A stretch of DNA of 64,000 nt from Lutibacter sp. (GCA_002733665.1 NVWM01000007.1:1-64000); one strand, 5' to 3'; positions 51,874-60,675 are shown, numbered from the stretch's first letter. The notes: generated by a model not told the origin, from the letters alone. Translations and numbers: made by a program.

Positions 51874-52720
51874 TTTTTGTATCTATAATATTTAAAAACA
51901 CTTTTGGTTCAGGTCTTACACGATAATTATCGGTAAGGTCTGCAAAGATTATTTTTCCTTTTGTATCAGTAATTATAACTGTTGGTAAAACGGTATCAGT
52001 TTCAAAACCTAAAACTTGAAATCCTGCAGGAATTCCAGCATTGTGAAAGATGCCTAATTTTTTTGCAGCCGAACTTTCTACATCTTTTAAAAAATGAAAA
52101 GGAACTTTATGCTTGTTTGCAAGTGATTCCGTATAATTATGAGGCTGAGGGCTGATTAACACCATTTCTACATTTCGTTTTTCAAGTTCTTTGTATTCTT
52201 GTACAACTTCTTTTATCTGTGCCATACACAACGGACACCAATTTCCGCGATAGAATATAAAGATTGTGATTTTTCCATGGAAACTATTAGATAAAATCTT
52301 TTCTTCTTTAGTGTTTTCTAATTCAAAGAGAGGAAGATTATTTCCGGCTTTTAAGATAGTTTTATTCCGATTCTCAAAAACAGAATACCATTTAATATAA
52401 CTTATCCATCCAATAATTAAGAAAACACCTAGAATTGTATCACTTATTTGATAAGGTTCATTTTGATAAATTCCAAATAAACTTATCAGTAGACCAAAAA
52501 CAATAGTAAAGCCATATCCTTTTAGTGTTGAAGAAGTCCTTGCTCTCTGTTTTATGAATAATCCTGCAAAAAAAACAATTACAGTTATTGAAGCAATGAA
52601 CTCTCCAAGAAAAAAGTATGAAAAACCATTTTGGAAACTATGAATAGCACTTAGTATAAAAACAAAAATAGCAAAAGCCGGATAGAGGGAAATAAAAAGT
52701 GACTTTAATATATTTTTCAT
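51863..52720 (-). CDS. membrane-anchored peroxiredoxin-like protein
   Basis: A 285-residue protein. Four N-terminal transmembrane segments (about 8-27, 35-55, 68-85, 95-112) are followed by an AhpC/TSA-like domain with the redox motif RGNWCPLCMAQIKEV (WCPLC). The C-terminal domain is then on one side of the membrane; which side is not clear. Its 3' end overlaps the convergent CBS-like gene by 11 bases. Confidence 0.85.
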   Translation of the reverse strand: MKNILKSLFISLYPAFAIFVFILSAIHSFQNGFSYFFLGEFIASITVIVFFAGLFIKQRARTSSTLKGYGFTIVFGLLISLFGIYQNEPYQISDTILGVFLIIGWISYIKWYSVFENRNKTILKAGNNLPLFELENTKEEKILSNSFHGKITIFIFYRGNWCPLCMAQIKEVVQEYKELEKRNVEMVLISPQPHNYTESLANKHKVPFHFLKDVESSAAKKLGIFHNAGIPAGFQVLGFETDTVLPTVIITDTKGKIIFADLTDNYRVRPEPKVFLNIIDTKINQ

Positions 52721-52767
52721 AATTGTAATATGTATTTGTAAAAATACTTGTTTTAATATAAATAAAA

Positions 52768-52793
52768 AAGCGTCCCGAATCTCGGAACGCTTT
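52768..52793 (-). terminator. hairpin terminator downstream of lipA
   Basis: Stem AAAGCGT-CCGA / TCGG-ACGCTTT with one mismatch; on the minus strand it ends in a run of T. It lies 206 bases beyond the lipA stop. The 278-base gap also has a hairpin CTCGATTTT/AAAATCGAG (52921-52939) and a REP half-element, but no gene. Confidence 0.75.
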
Positions 52794-52954
52794 AAACTAA
52801 CTAATTCAAATTTTATTTTATGAAAACAAAGCCTATTAACTCTTTGTTAATTGACTATATTCAAATGTTATGCCAAAAAACTAGTTGTAGTGTTAAGAAA
52901 TTGTTAATTGAAAAGAATTACTCGATTTTTAAAATCGAGGTTTCCATTGAAATT

Positions 52955-52980
52955 GTCATTCTCGCGAAAGCGGGAATCCA
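52955..52980. repeat. REP-like half-element (GTCATTCTCGCGAAAGCGGGAATC)
   Basis: GTCATTCTCGCGAAAGCGGG with CCCG/CGGG-type internal symmetry resembles the 34157 element (GTCATTCCTGCGAAGGCAGG). Only one arm is present. Confidence 0.6.
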
Positions 52981-52998
52981 AGTAAAATGTTTTTTTAC

Positions 52999-53862
52999 TT
53001 ACAATATATGTTTGTGTGCTTTATAAGAAGAACGCACCAAAGCACCACTTTCTACATGTCTAAAGCCCATTTTCAAACCTATTTCTTCGTATTTTTTAAA
53101 TTGCTCTGGAGTTATAAACTCTTTTACTGGAAGATGTTTTTTACTTGGCTGTAAATATTGACCAATAGTTACAACATCAACATTAACATCTGCTAGATCT
53201 TGCATTGTTTGGATAACTTCTTCTTCAGTTTCACCTAAACCAAGCATAATTCCCGATTTAGTTCTATGTGCACCATTATCTTTTAAGTATTTTAAAACAC
53301 CCAAACTACGATCATATTTCGCCTGAATACGCACTTCGCGCGTTAATCTTCTTACTGTTTCTACGTTATGAGAAATAACTTCAGGAGCCACTTCAAGAAT
53401 TCTATCAATATTCCTGTGCATTAATTGAAAATCAGGAATTAAAGTTTCTAGTGTTGTTTTTGGATTTGCTCTTCTGATGGCTTTAATAGTTTCTGCCCAA
53501 ATAATTGAGCCTCCATCTTTCAAGTCATCTCTATCTACTGAAGTGATTACAGCATGTTTAATTCCCATTATTTTGATAGAACGAGCTACTTTCTCAGGTT
53601 CTTCCCATTCTACAGTGTCAGGTCTTCCGGTTTTTACACCACAAAAACCACAAGAACGCGTACAGATATTCCCTAAAATCATAAACGTTGCAGTTCCTTC
53701 GCTCCAACATTCACCCATATTTGGACAACTTCCGCTTGTACAAATAGTGTGCAAGTCATATTTCTCAACAACTTTACGTAGTTCCGTATATTTTTTTCCG
53801 GTTGGAAGTTTTACACGCAACCATTTTGGTTTTTTAACTCTAGCGGTAGTTTCTTCTATCAT
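52999..53862 (-). CDS. lipA: lipoyl synthase
   Basis: A 287-residue radical-SAM enzyme that inserts sulfur into octanoyl groups. The auxiliary cluster motif is CTSGSCPNMGECW and the radical-SAM motif is CTRSCGFCGV. The C-terminal RSSY (VRSSYKA) motif is present. With lpdA in the same window it serves lipoylated dehydrogenases. Confidence 0.96.
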   Translation of the reverse strand: MIEETTARVKKPKWLRVKLPTGKKYTELRKVVEKYDLHTICTSGSCPNMGECWSEGTATFMILGNICTRSCGFCGVKTGRPDTVEWEEPEKVARSIKIMGIKHAVITSVDRDDLKDGGSIIWAETIKAIRRANPKTTLETLIPDFQLMHRNIDRILEVAPEVISHNVETVRRLTREVRIQAKYDRSLGVLKYLKDNGAHRTKSGIMLGLGETEEEVIQTMQDLADVNVDVVTIGQYLQPSKKHLPVKEFITPEQFKKYEEIGLKMGFRHVESGALVRSSYKAHKHIL

Positions 53863-53873
53863 AATTATTAATT

Positions 53874-53903
53874 GTCACTTCGACCTTAGTCGATAAGTTT
53901 GAC
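53874..53903. repeat. degenerate REP-like element in the lipA leader
   Basis: GTCACTTCGACCTTAGTCGA then TAAGTTTGAC keeps the GTCACTTCGA start seen in murB and the GAC end. It lies just upstream of the lipA ATG and would be transcribed in the leader if the nearby promoter is used. Confidence 0.5.
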
Positions 53904-53905
53904 TG

Positions 53906-53913
53906 CAAATTTA
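53906..53913 (-). promoter_or_regulatory. -7 promoter element of lipA
   Basis: TAAATTTG on the minus strand fits TAnnTTTG, overlaps the stop codon of the NRAMP-like gene and lies 43 bases before ATG 53862. Confidence 0.55.
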
Positions 53914-55125
53914 CAAATTCATTAAATACCAAGCACTAAATCCGATTAAGAAAAATATGCCTAAATAACTGAGTATTTTCATTCCTGTTGATGGTCGCCA
54001 TTCTTTAGGAGTATTTTTTCCGGATATTAGCACAAAATTAATAATAGCATAGAATGGTGCAGTAAGGAAAGATAAAATAGTTGCGATTTTTATTAATGTT
54101 CCCATTTCTGATAAGAAAAACTTGAGAATTAATATAGTTCCGATGGCTAAAAAGAAAATCCAAAACCAATACATTTTTTTTGCAACTTTATTTGAGAGTA
54201 ATTCTACTGTTCTAGTCATTGCTCTTGGTGAAGCGTCTAGCGTTGTTAGTGTTGTACTAAACATCGTTGTAAATGCTGCAATACCAATAAAAACATACAT
54301 AGATTCACCAATAGTATCTGTGTATAAACTTATAAGTTGTTGTGAAAATTTCCCAGCACTTCCGCTAAAATCTTCTCCAGATTGATACATTACAATTGTG
54401 CCAAGCGTTAGAAAACAAAACCCTAAAAATAGCGTGATTATATAACCAACATTAAAGTCAAAAATACTTTTTTTGGTATTAAATTCCTTATTCTCTTTTT
54501 GTTTTTCTATCGCCCAAAGAGATTGCCAAATCGACACATCAAGAGGAGCAGGCATCCAACCTAAAAAAGCAATCAGAAAACCAATTTCAAGTGTTTCTTT
54601 TGGTAAAATTTGCGTAAATGTGAATGTGTTTGTTGTATTTAAAGTAGCAACAAGCACTGAAGCTATAGTTGTAATAGTTAACGTTACTATGATGATTTTC
54701 ATCAAGTTATCTAAAAAATGATAACGACCTCTCAATAAAATTATCAAACCAACAATTGTAATGATAATACTCCAAGTTATAGGGTCGTTTGTAAAGCCAA
54801 ATAAACTAATTGCCAGTCCTGCAGTTACGATAGTTACGGCTGCTTGAATTGTAAACATCGTCGCGAGATTCAATAAAAAATAAGTAATTAGAACTCCTTT
54901 TCCGAGTTTGTGATAACCATCCAATAAACTTTCTCCCGTCGCTGTTGCATAACGCGGACCATATTGAAAGAATGGATATTTGAATAAGTGTATTAAAACG
55001 AGCGCCCAAAGCAAGCCAAATCCGAAGTCTGCACCTGCACGTGTAGATTGTACTAAATGAGAAACTCCAATCGCAGCACCAGCAAACAATAATCCAGGGC
55101 CTAGTGATTTGAGCTGTTTTATCAT
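53911..55125 (-). CDS. NRAMP-related membrane transporter without the canonical metal-binding motifs
   Basis: A 404-residue protein with about eleven transmembrane segments and clear NRAMP-like N-terminus (LKSLGPGLLFAGAAIGVSHLVQSTRAGADFGFGLLWALVL). The canonical first-helix DPGN motif is replaced by AIGVSH, and the sixth-helix MPHN by MPAP (GWMPAPLDVSIW). Metal specificity is therefore doubtful. It overlaps the sigma-factor gene by four bases (ATGA). Confidence 0.85.
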   Translation of the reverse strand: MIKQLKSLGPGLLFAGAAIGVSHLVQSTRAGADFGFGLLWALVLIHLFKYPFFQYGPRYATATGESLLDGYHKLGKGVLITYFLLNLATMFTIQAAVTIVTAGLAISLFGFTNDPITWSIIITIVGLIILLRGRYHFLDNLMKIIIVTLTITTIASVLVATLNTTNTFTFTQILPKETLEIGFLIAFLGWMPAPLDVSIWQSLWAIEKQKENKEFNTKKSIFDFNVGYIITLFLGFCFLTLGTIVMYQSGEDFSGSAGKFSQQLISLYTDTIGESMYVFIGIAAFTTMFSTTLTTLDASPRAMTRTVELLSNKVAKKMYWFWIFFLAIGTILILKFFLSEMGTLIKIATILSFLTAPFYAIINFVLISGKNTPKEWRPSTGMKILSYLGIFFLIGFSAWYLMNL

Positions 55126-55679
55126 TTTTTATGCGAAATAATTTCGGAAAGTAATTTTTTTGCTCTCAGCAGATTTACTTTTACAGAACTCATTGATTCG
55201 TTGAGTGTTTCAGCAATATCTTTATAACTTAATTCTTGAAAATAACGCAAGTTGATAATCTCTTGCTGTTTCTTATTCAGTTTTTTAATGTAAGATAATA
55301 ATTCTGCTAAATTTTGTTCGTTAATTATTTGATCTTCAGGAGAAGGAGCGTCATCAGTTATAAGATGTGCTTCCGAATTTTTCTTATTTATCGATACCAT
55401 TTCTTTCTTTTTCCCTCTTACAGAATCAATAAAAATGTTTTTTGAAATTGATACTAACCACGTTTTGAAGTTGTAATTATCATTGTACAAATCGATTTTG
55501 TCAAATGCTTTTGCAAACGTTTTTATAGTGATGTCTTCTGCTTCATTTTCATTCCCAGTTTTTGCAAATTGAAATCGATAAATATCACTCCAATAAGTGT
55601 TAAGTAATTTTTTAAACGCACTTTCTTTGCCTAAACGCGCTTCGTCAACAATAGTTTGAATATCTTCTTTATTAGTCAT
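55122..55679 (-). CDS. ECF-type RNA polymerase sigma factor
   Basis: A 185-residue sigma-70 family protein. Region 2 (LNTYWSDIYRFQFAKTGNENEAEDITIKTFAKAFDKIDLYNDNYNFKTWLVSISKNIFID) and region 4 (LSYIKKLNKKQQEIINLRYFQELSYKDIAETLNESMSSVKVNLLRAKKLL) are both intact. No anti-sigma gene is adjacent; it is co-transcribed with a glycosyltransferase and the NRAMP-like transporter. Target genes are unknown. Confidence 0.93.
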   Translation of the reverse strand: MTNKEDIQTIVDEARLGKESAFKKLLNTYWSDIYRFQFAKTGNENEAEDITIKTFAKAFDKIDLYNDNYNFKTWLVSISKNIFIDSVRGKKKEMVSINKKNSEAHLITDDAPSPEDQIINEQNLAELLSYIKKLNKKQQEIINLRYFQELSYKDIAETLNESMSSVKVNLLRAKKLLSEIISHKK

Positions 55680-55688
55680 AAAATGAGG

Positions 55689-56798
55689 TTACCAATGTGT
55701 AGGTTTAGACACAGTATTTTTGATAAAGATACTCATTTGTATTAAAATTAAAAACATTTCTAATATTGGAGCCCAAATAATCAAATCTTTTTCGTTCAGT
55801 TTCTTTGCTGATGTTCCAATAACTAAATACTGAATTAGTATTCTGAATAAGATAATTCCTAAAACTATTTTCCACTGAAATGTTGTTATGAGTAGGATAG
55901 AAGCAAGGATCCAAAATAAGATTTGAGAAATATAAAATAATGCTAATAAGAACTTATGAATAGGCTTGTAATGTGATGCCGTTGAAACATGTCTTCTCTT
56001 TTGATGTATCCATTCTTTGTAAGATTTTTTAGGTTCAGATAGCGTAAAGCTATCTGTAACATAAGATAGGCTAATGTTTTGACTTGTAGCGTTTTTGTTC
56101 ACAAACAAATCGTCATCTCCAGATCTTATATGCATATGATTTGAGAAACCATTAGAACTGAAAAATAGCGATTCGGTATATGCGAGATTTCGTCCAACTC
56201 CCATATAAGGCAAACCAATTTTGGCGTACGAAAAGTATTGAATTGCTGTAAAAAGTGTTTCAAAACGGATCAATTTATTCAACCAAGAATTGGATGTTTT
56301 TTGATACGCACCATAACCCAAAACAATAGATTTTTCTTTTGTAAAATGGCTTGCCATTTCGGTAATCCAATGTTCAGAAACAGGTTTGCAATCTGCATCA
56401 GAAAAAAGTAGATGTTCATGTGTTGAGGCTTTAATTCCGAGAGTAAGCGCATATTTTTTACTTCTCCAAAATTGCTCGTTTGCGACAACATCAACAACCT
56501 TTATTTTTGTTGGATGTGCAGTTTGAAACGACTCCATAATCTCAAGAGTATCGTCAGAAGAAGCATCATTGATGAGTACAAGTTCGTAATTGCTATATTT
56601 TTGATTGACAAACGATGGTAAAAACTGCTGTAAATTTTCTGATTCGTTGTGCGCACAGATAATTACAGAAATTGGAATAGTTGGAATTTCTGATGTTGCT
56701 TTTGGAGTTTTAGTAAAAGAAAAACGACCAAATATACCAATGTAGAAGAGTAGTTGTATAAAAGTGATTATTAGAAAAGCATAGAGAACAACTAACAT
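55689..56798 (-). CDS. family 2 glycosyltransferase
   Basis: A 369-residue protein with an N-terminal membrane segment and a GT-A domain. Motifs: ICAHNESENLQQFLPSF, the nucleotide-binding LINDASSDDTLEIM, SDADC near residue 135 (DxD-like) and QKRRHVSTASHY (QxxRW-like, His in place of Trp). Two C-terminal transmembrane segments follow. It is probably a processive or membrane-coupled sugar transferase; acceptor unknown. Confidence 0.88.
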   Translation of the reverse strand: MLVVLYAFLIITFIQLLFYIGIFGRFSFTKTPKATSEIPTIPISVIICAHNESENLQQFLPSFVNQKYSNYELVLINDASSDDTLEIMESFQTAHPTKIKVVDVVANEQFWRSKKYALTLGIKASTHEHLLFSDADCKPVSEHWITEMASHFTKEKSIVLGYGAYQKTSNSWLNKLIRFETLFTAIQYFSYAKIGLPYMGVGRNLAYTESLFFSSNGFSNHMHIRSGDDDLFVNKNATSQNISLSYVTDSFTLSEPKKSYKEWIHQKRRHVSTASHYKPIHKFLLALFYISQILFWILASILLITTFQWKIVLGIILFRILIQYLVIGTSAKKLNEKDLIIWAPILEMFLILIQMSIFIKNTVSKPTHW

Positions 56799-56800
56799 TT

Positions 56801-56986
56801 CTAGTTGTTTTCGCAGTTTTCAGGAAGTTTACCACAAAAACCACAAGCTTCGCCATCTTTATTCAACATAGGGTTTTGACTAGCGCAAGTTCCAGCAAAT
56901 TCACCATCTTTTTTTGCCCATATTTTGATTGCAATTCCTGCAACTGCAAGTAGTAATAAACCGATTGTAATAAATAGTAGTTTCAT
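56801..56986 (-). CDS. small Cys-rich membrane protein
   Basis: A 61-residue protein with one transmembrane segment (about 3-23) and a tail with CASQNPMLNKDGEACGFCGKLPENC, four cysteines including CGFC. The layout resembles the NqrM maturation factor (single helix plus Cys motif), but sequence agreement is weak. It starts the minus-strand operon that continues into the glycosyltransferase 2 bases downstream. Confidence 0.7.
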   Translation of the reverse strand: MKLLFITIGLLLLAVAGIAIKIWAKKDGEFAGTCASQNPMLNKDGEACGFCGKLPENCENN

Positions 56987-57137
56987 AATAAATAGTGTGA
57001 TTTATGATGGTACAAATTTACGAAAAATCCTCAATATTATTGACTTTGTAATTGAAAAATCTTACATTGCTTATTGTAAAGTAAAGGTTGTTAAAGCGGA
57101 ACTTTATATTAATAATACTTACATTTATCCAGAATGA

Positions 57138-57680
57138 ATGAACATCATTGAAGAACTTATAGAAAAATATAACGGAAAGTATTCAGAGGACCTGACAAAA
57201 AGTTTAAACAGTCCAATAGGAAAATACGTTTATCAACCCAAAAAAGGGGTTATTCATGTTGATGGAACTAAAATTAGTATTAATCTCAATGATGTTGGTG
57301 GAGCAATGCCAGTTACAGAGCCGTTTAAAATTATTTTACATTTAGATAAAATGTATGAATATAAACTAATCATTTTCCCAAAAGGTTTAGGGAATAAATT
57401 ATTGGACTTAATTCTGCCTAAAAGGAGTGAATTTATACCAAAGGCTATGAGAAAACAATTCTTATTTGAAGGAAATAAAGATTTGCTAAAACAACTCACT
57501 TCAGACAAAATATTCGCTGAAAATATAATTAATGAAAGAATTTATATTGGTACTGGGAAAAAACCTACAAACCGAATCGTATTAACACCAGAATATGGAA
57601 TTAATGATATTGAACAATTTGAAAAGTTTGTTTCTATTCTTAAGCGGATTGAATATCAAATAAAAACTTTACAAAATTAA
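57138..57680 (+). CDS. hypothetical protein
   Basis: A 180-residue soluble protein (MNIIEELIEKYNGKYSEDLTKSLNSPIGKYVYQPKKG...). No signal peptide, membrane segment or recognised domain; the C-terminal ~70 residues are helical with NRIVLTPEYGINDIEQFEKFVSIL. It is convergent with the DUF922 gene. It could be an acquired or orphan gene. Confidence 0.6.
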   Translation: MNIIEELIEKYNGKYSEDLTKSLNSPIGKYVYQPKKGVIHVDGTKISINLNDVGGAMPVTEPFKIILHLDKMYEYKLIIFPKGLGNKLLDLILPKRSEFIPKAMRKQFLFEGNKDLLKQLTSDKIFAENIINERIYIGTGKKPTNRIVLTPEYGINDIEQFEKFVSILKRIEYQIKTLQN

Positions 57681-57686
57681 AGAGAA

Positions 57687-58235
57687 TCATTTAAAACTCT
57701 CAGATTTTTTGAGTTCATCAAAAACAAGTTGTCTCCAAATTTTGTTTTGCTCTTTATTTCTCCCATGATTTGTATCAGCGTCTAGTTTGTTTTGAAATGT
57801 TGAGCATTCATCCCATAGAACTTTATAATCTCCCCAAAAGCGTTCGTATGTTTTTCTTTTTGCTAATATATTTTTATAAAATTGTCTTCTGATTTTTCGT
57901 GCATACAATTCTGCAATGTCAAAATGTAACTGTTCGTGTGACAAGACAACGGTATCGAATTTAGCCAAAGACCAAGATTGTTTTTTATCAAACTCTGCTT
58001 GTACAGTCATGTTCTCAACTCCTTGGATATTATCATTTTCGTCAACTGTAACTTGTTCGGGAAGAATTTTAATACTATAACTGGTTTTCGCTTTACCAAA
58101 GTTTATTGAATCAGTTTTCCCTTCAAAGTCATTCCAAGTTAGTTTCCTAGATTCTTCCCAAACAATTGTCGAATTGGCTTGAGAATACACAAAACTCATT
58201 AAGAAGACGCTTAAAATAAAGAATAGACTCTTCAT
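57687..58235 (-). CDS. DUF922 secreted zinc-protease-like protein
   Basis: A 182-residue protein with a signal peptide (MKSLFFILSVFLMSFVYSQ). LTWNDFEGKTDS opens the DUF922 domain and LSHEQLHFDIAELYARKIR contains an HExxH motif (HEQLH). The family is predicted to be zinc-dependent proteases. No close operon partner. Confidence 0.82.
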   Translation of the reverse strand: MKSLFFILSVFLMSFVYSQANSTIVWEESRKLTWNDFEGKTDSINFGKAKTSYSIKILPEQVTVDENDNIQGVENMTVQAEFDKKQSWSLAKFDTVVLSHEQLHFDIAELYARKIRRQFYKNILAKRKTYERFWGDYKVLWDECSTFQNKLDADTNHGRNKEQNKIWRQLVFDELKKSESFK

Positions 58236-58277
58236 AAATTCATAATTTTTTATAGTCTAAAATTTAAAGCGTTTACT

Positions 58278-58308
58278 AACCTACTAGGTTTCAAAAACCT
58301 AGTAGGTT
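58278..58308. repeat. perfect 14-bp inverted repeat, loop CAA
   Basis: AACCTACTAGGTTT (58278-58291) and AAACCTAGTAGGTT (58295-58308) around CAA. No T-run follows on either strand, so it may be a repetitive element or a processing site more than a simple terminator. It lies between murB and the DUF922 gene. Confidence 0.75.
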
Positions 58309-58335
58309 TAGATAGAAATAACTAGTCAAATAGAT

Positions 58336-59406
58336 TTAAATCACATTGACTTCGATGTCTAGAGATATATCAAACGTATTTTTTACCGTTTGTTGTATTT
58401 TTTGTGCAAGATTATAAATTTCTTTTCCAGTAGCGTTGCCATAATTGACTAAAACTAATGCTTGTTTAGTATGAACTCCTGCATCACCAAAACGTTTTCC
58501 TTTAAATCCGCATTGCTCAATGAGCCAACCTGCAGGAACTTTGTAATGGTTTGTAGTCTGTGGTTTGTAGTTCTCGCCTCTCGACTCCGCTCGAGGTGAC
58601 ACGCTCGAAGTGACATCCTTAACTTCGTAAAAAGGCATATTTGGATGCTTTTTTTGAAGAACATCAAATTGCTCTTTGTCAATCACAGGATTTTTAAAGA
58701 AACTACCGCTATTGCCAATCTCTTTTGGGTTTGGCAGTTTGCTATTGCGAATATCAATAACAACATCAGAAATATCTTTTATTGTTGGTTTCTGAATCTC
58801 TCTTTTTTCTAATTCGCTTTGTATTGCACCATACGAATAATTGAGTTTGTGTTTTTCTTTAGTCAGTTTAAAAATTACAGAAGTGATGATGTATTTACCT
58901 TTTAATTCGTTTTTAAAAACAGAATTTCGATAACCAAAATTACAGTCACTTTTTGAAAATTCATGTAACTTTCCTGTTGAAACTTCCATCGCTTCTAATT
59001 TGTGAAAAGTATCTTTAATCTCAACACCATACGCACCAATATTCTGCATAGGACTTGTGCCAACATTTCCTGGAATAAGTGATAAATTTTCTAATCCACC
59101 AAAATCATTTTTGATACACCAAAGTACAAATTCATGCCAATCTTCTCCAGCGTTTGCCTGAACATATACATGTTTCTTGGTTTCTTTTATGACAGAAACA
59201 CCATTTAAAGCTACGTGTAAAGTTAATTTACCTATACTGTTGACTAATAGTATATTACTTCCGCCGCTTAAAATAAATAAATCTTGATTTTTAGTTAAAA
59301 CTTCACGTAAATCTTCAATTGAAGTAATACTTACAAATTCACTTGCAATCACGTCAATTCCGAAAGTGTTATAAGGTTTAAGAGATATGTTTTTTTGTAT
59401 ATTCAA
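58336..59406 (-). CDS. murB: UDP-N-acetylenolpyruvoylglucosamine reductase
   Basis: A 356-residue FAD enzyme that makes UDP-MurNAc. FAD-binding SGGSNILLV and SLIPGNVGTSPMQNIGAYGVEI; the catalytic Ser region GNSGSFFKNPV; PAGWLIEQCGFKGKRFGDAGVH and the C-terminal ALVLVNYGNATG. Residues ~264-288 (DVTSSVSPRAESRGENYKPQTT...) are an extra segment encoded by a REP-like palindrome and a short repeat; without it the length would fit the family. It directly follows the aminotransferase gene, with no gap. Confidence 0.95.
   Translation of the reverse strand: MNIQKNISLKPYNTFGIDVIASEFVSITSIEDLREVLTKNQDLFILSGGSNILLVNSIGKLTLHVALNGVSVIKETKKHVYVQANAGEDWHEFVLWCIKNDFGGLENLSLIPGNVGTSPMQNIGAYGVEIKDTFHKLEAMEVSTGKLHEFSKSDCNFGYRNSVFKNELKGKYIITSVIFKLTKEKHKLNYSYGAIQSELEKREIQKPTIKDISDVVIDIRNSKLPNPKEIGNSGSFFKNPVIDKEQFDVLQKKHPNMPFYEVKDVTSSVSPRAESRGENYKPQTTNHYKVPAGWLIEQCGFKGKRFGDAGVHTKQALVLVNYGNATGKEIYNLAQKIQQTVKNTFDISLDIEVNVI
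58543..58617 (-). repeat. REP-like insertion in frame within murB
   Basis: The minus strand carries GTCACTTCGAGCGTGTCACC then TCGAGCGGAGTCGAGAGG, followed by a repeated ACTACAAACCA unit. It matches the 6170 element (CTCGACTGCGCTCGACC on the plus strand versus CTCGACTCCGCTCGAGG here). The insertion keeps the murB frame open. Confidence 0.8.
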
Positions 59407-60603
59407 TTAACGATTTTGATATTTTTCTAATGCAATTTTCAATATTTCAACAGAACGAATCAAATCTTTTTTATTCAATACATACGCAATACGAATTTGG
59501 TTTTTTCCAAATCCTTGTGTAGAATAAAATCCACTTGCAGGAGCAACCATTATCGTTTCATTATTATCATTGAAATCTTCTAATATCCATTGTGCAAAAT
59601 GATCTGCATCTGCAATTGGTAATTGAACTACGCAATAGAATGCACCTTTTGGTTTTGAAACGATTACACCATCAATTTTTTGCAATTCTGTAATTAAAGT
59701 ATCTCTTCTCGCTTTGTATTCAACAATAACTTCATCAAAATAACTTTGAGGTGTTTCTAACGCTGCTTCGCTTGCTATTTGAGCATAAGTTGGTGGGCTT
59801 AAACGTGCTTGAGCAAATTTTAAAGCTGTAGAAATTACATTTTTATTTTTTGATACAATACATCCGACACGTGCACCACACATGCTGTACCTTTTTGAAA
59901 CAGAATCAATTACAATTGCATAGTCATCCAATCCGAAATCATTTAAAGCAGAGTAATGGCGTTCGTTTTCATCATATATAAATTCACGATATACTTCATC
60001 AGCAATTAAAAATAAATCGTGTTTTTTAACAATAGCTGCTAATTTTTGAATTTCTTCTTTAGAATATAAATATCCTGTTGGATTTCCGGGATTACAAATA
60101 AGTATTGCTTTCGTCTTATCAGTAATTAATTTTTCAAACTCCGAAATATCTGGCAATGCAAATCCGTTTTCAATAGTTGAGTTTATTGGAACTACTTTGA
60201 CACCATTTGCTGTTGAGAAACCATTATAATTAGCATAAAAAGGTTCAGGAATGATAATTTCATCGCCATAATCTGTAATAGTTCCAATAGTAAACAGGAG
60301 TGCTTCAGAGCCACCAGTTGTAACTATAATATCATCTTTGGTTACATCAATATCATGTTGTTGATAATAGTTGGCGAGTTTTGTTCTATATTGATCCGAA
60401 CCTTCTGATCTACTATACGCAAGTACTTCTACATCATTATTCTTAATGGCATCTAATGCAACTTGAGGTGTTTTTATGTCAGGTTGACCAATATTTAAAT
60501 GAAAAACGTTCATACCTCTTTTTTTTGCATTTTCTGCAAAAGGAACGAGTTTACGAATTGGAGATTCTGGCATTGAAAGTCCTTTGGTAGATATTTTTGG
60601 CAT
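59407..60603 (-). CDS. pyridoxal-phosphate-dependent aminotransferase (aspartate aminotransferase-like, class I)
   Basis: A 398-residue fold-type I enzyme. FHLNIGQPDIKTP opens the domain; ILICNPGNPTGYLYSKEE, the PLP Lys in VIDSVSKRYSMCGARVGCIVS and the C-terminal GKNQIRIAYVLN (Arg for carboxylate) are all present. Substrate is not certain. It begins a two-gene operon with murB. Confidence 0.9.
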   Translation of the reverse strand: MPKISTKGLSMPESPIRKLVPFAENAKKRGMNVFHLNIGQPDIKTPQVALDAIKNNDVEVLAYSRSEGSDQYRTKLANYYQQHDIDVTKDDIIVTTGGSEALLFTIGTITDYGDEIIIPEPFYANYNGFSTANGVKVVPINSTIENGFALPDISEFEKLITDKTKAILICNPGNPTGYLYSKEEIQKLAAIVKKHDLFLIADEVYREFIYDENERHYSALNDFGLDDYAIVIDSVSKRYSMCGARVGCIVSKNKNVISTALKFAQARLSPPTYAQIASEAALETPQSYFDEVIVEYKARRDTLITELQKIDGVIVSKPKGAFYCVVQLPIADADHFAQWILEDFNDNNETIMVAPASGFYSTQGFGKNQIRIAYVLNKKDLIRSVEILKIALEKYQNR

Positions 60604-60628
60604 TTCGTATTATTTTAAAGCAAAATTG

Positions 60629-60636
60629 CAAAATTA
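60629..60636 (-). promoter_or_regulatory. -7 promoter element of the aminotransferase-murB operon
   Basis: TAATTTTG on the minus strand fits TAnnTTTG, 25 bases before ATG 60603. Confidence 0.6.
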
Positions 60637-60675
60637 TTTTCAATGAATAGTGTTTTTTATGGTTAATTTTAAAAG

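Noticed and set aside
52820-53026. 68-codon plus-strand frame upstream of lipA
   Set aside because: It runs through a hairpin and a REP half-element and into the lipA 3' end; no conserved features.
58455-58682. 75-codon minus-strand frame containing CHLERSREARTTNH
   Set aside because: It overlaps murB in another frame and its core is the translated REP-like palindrome, a known source of spurious proteins.
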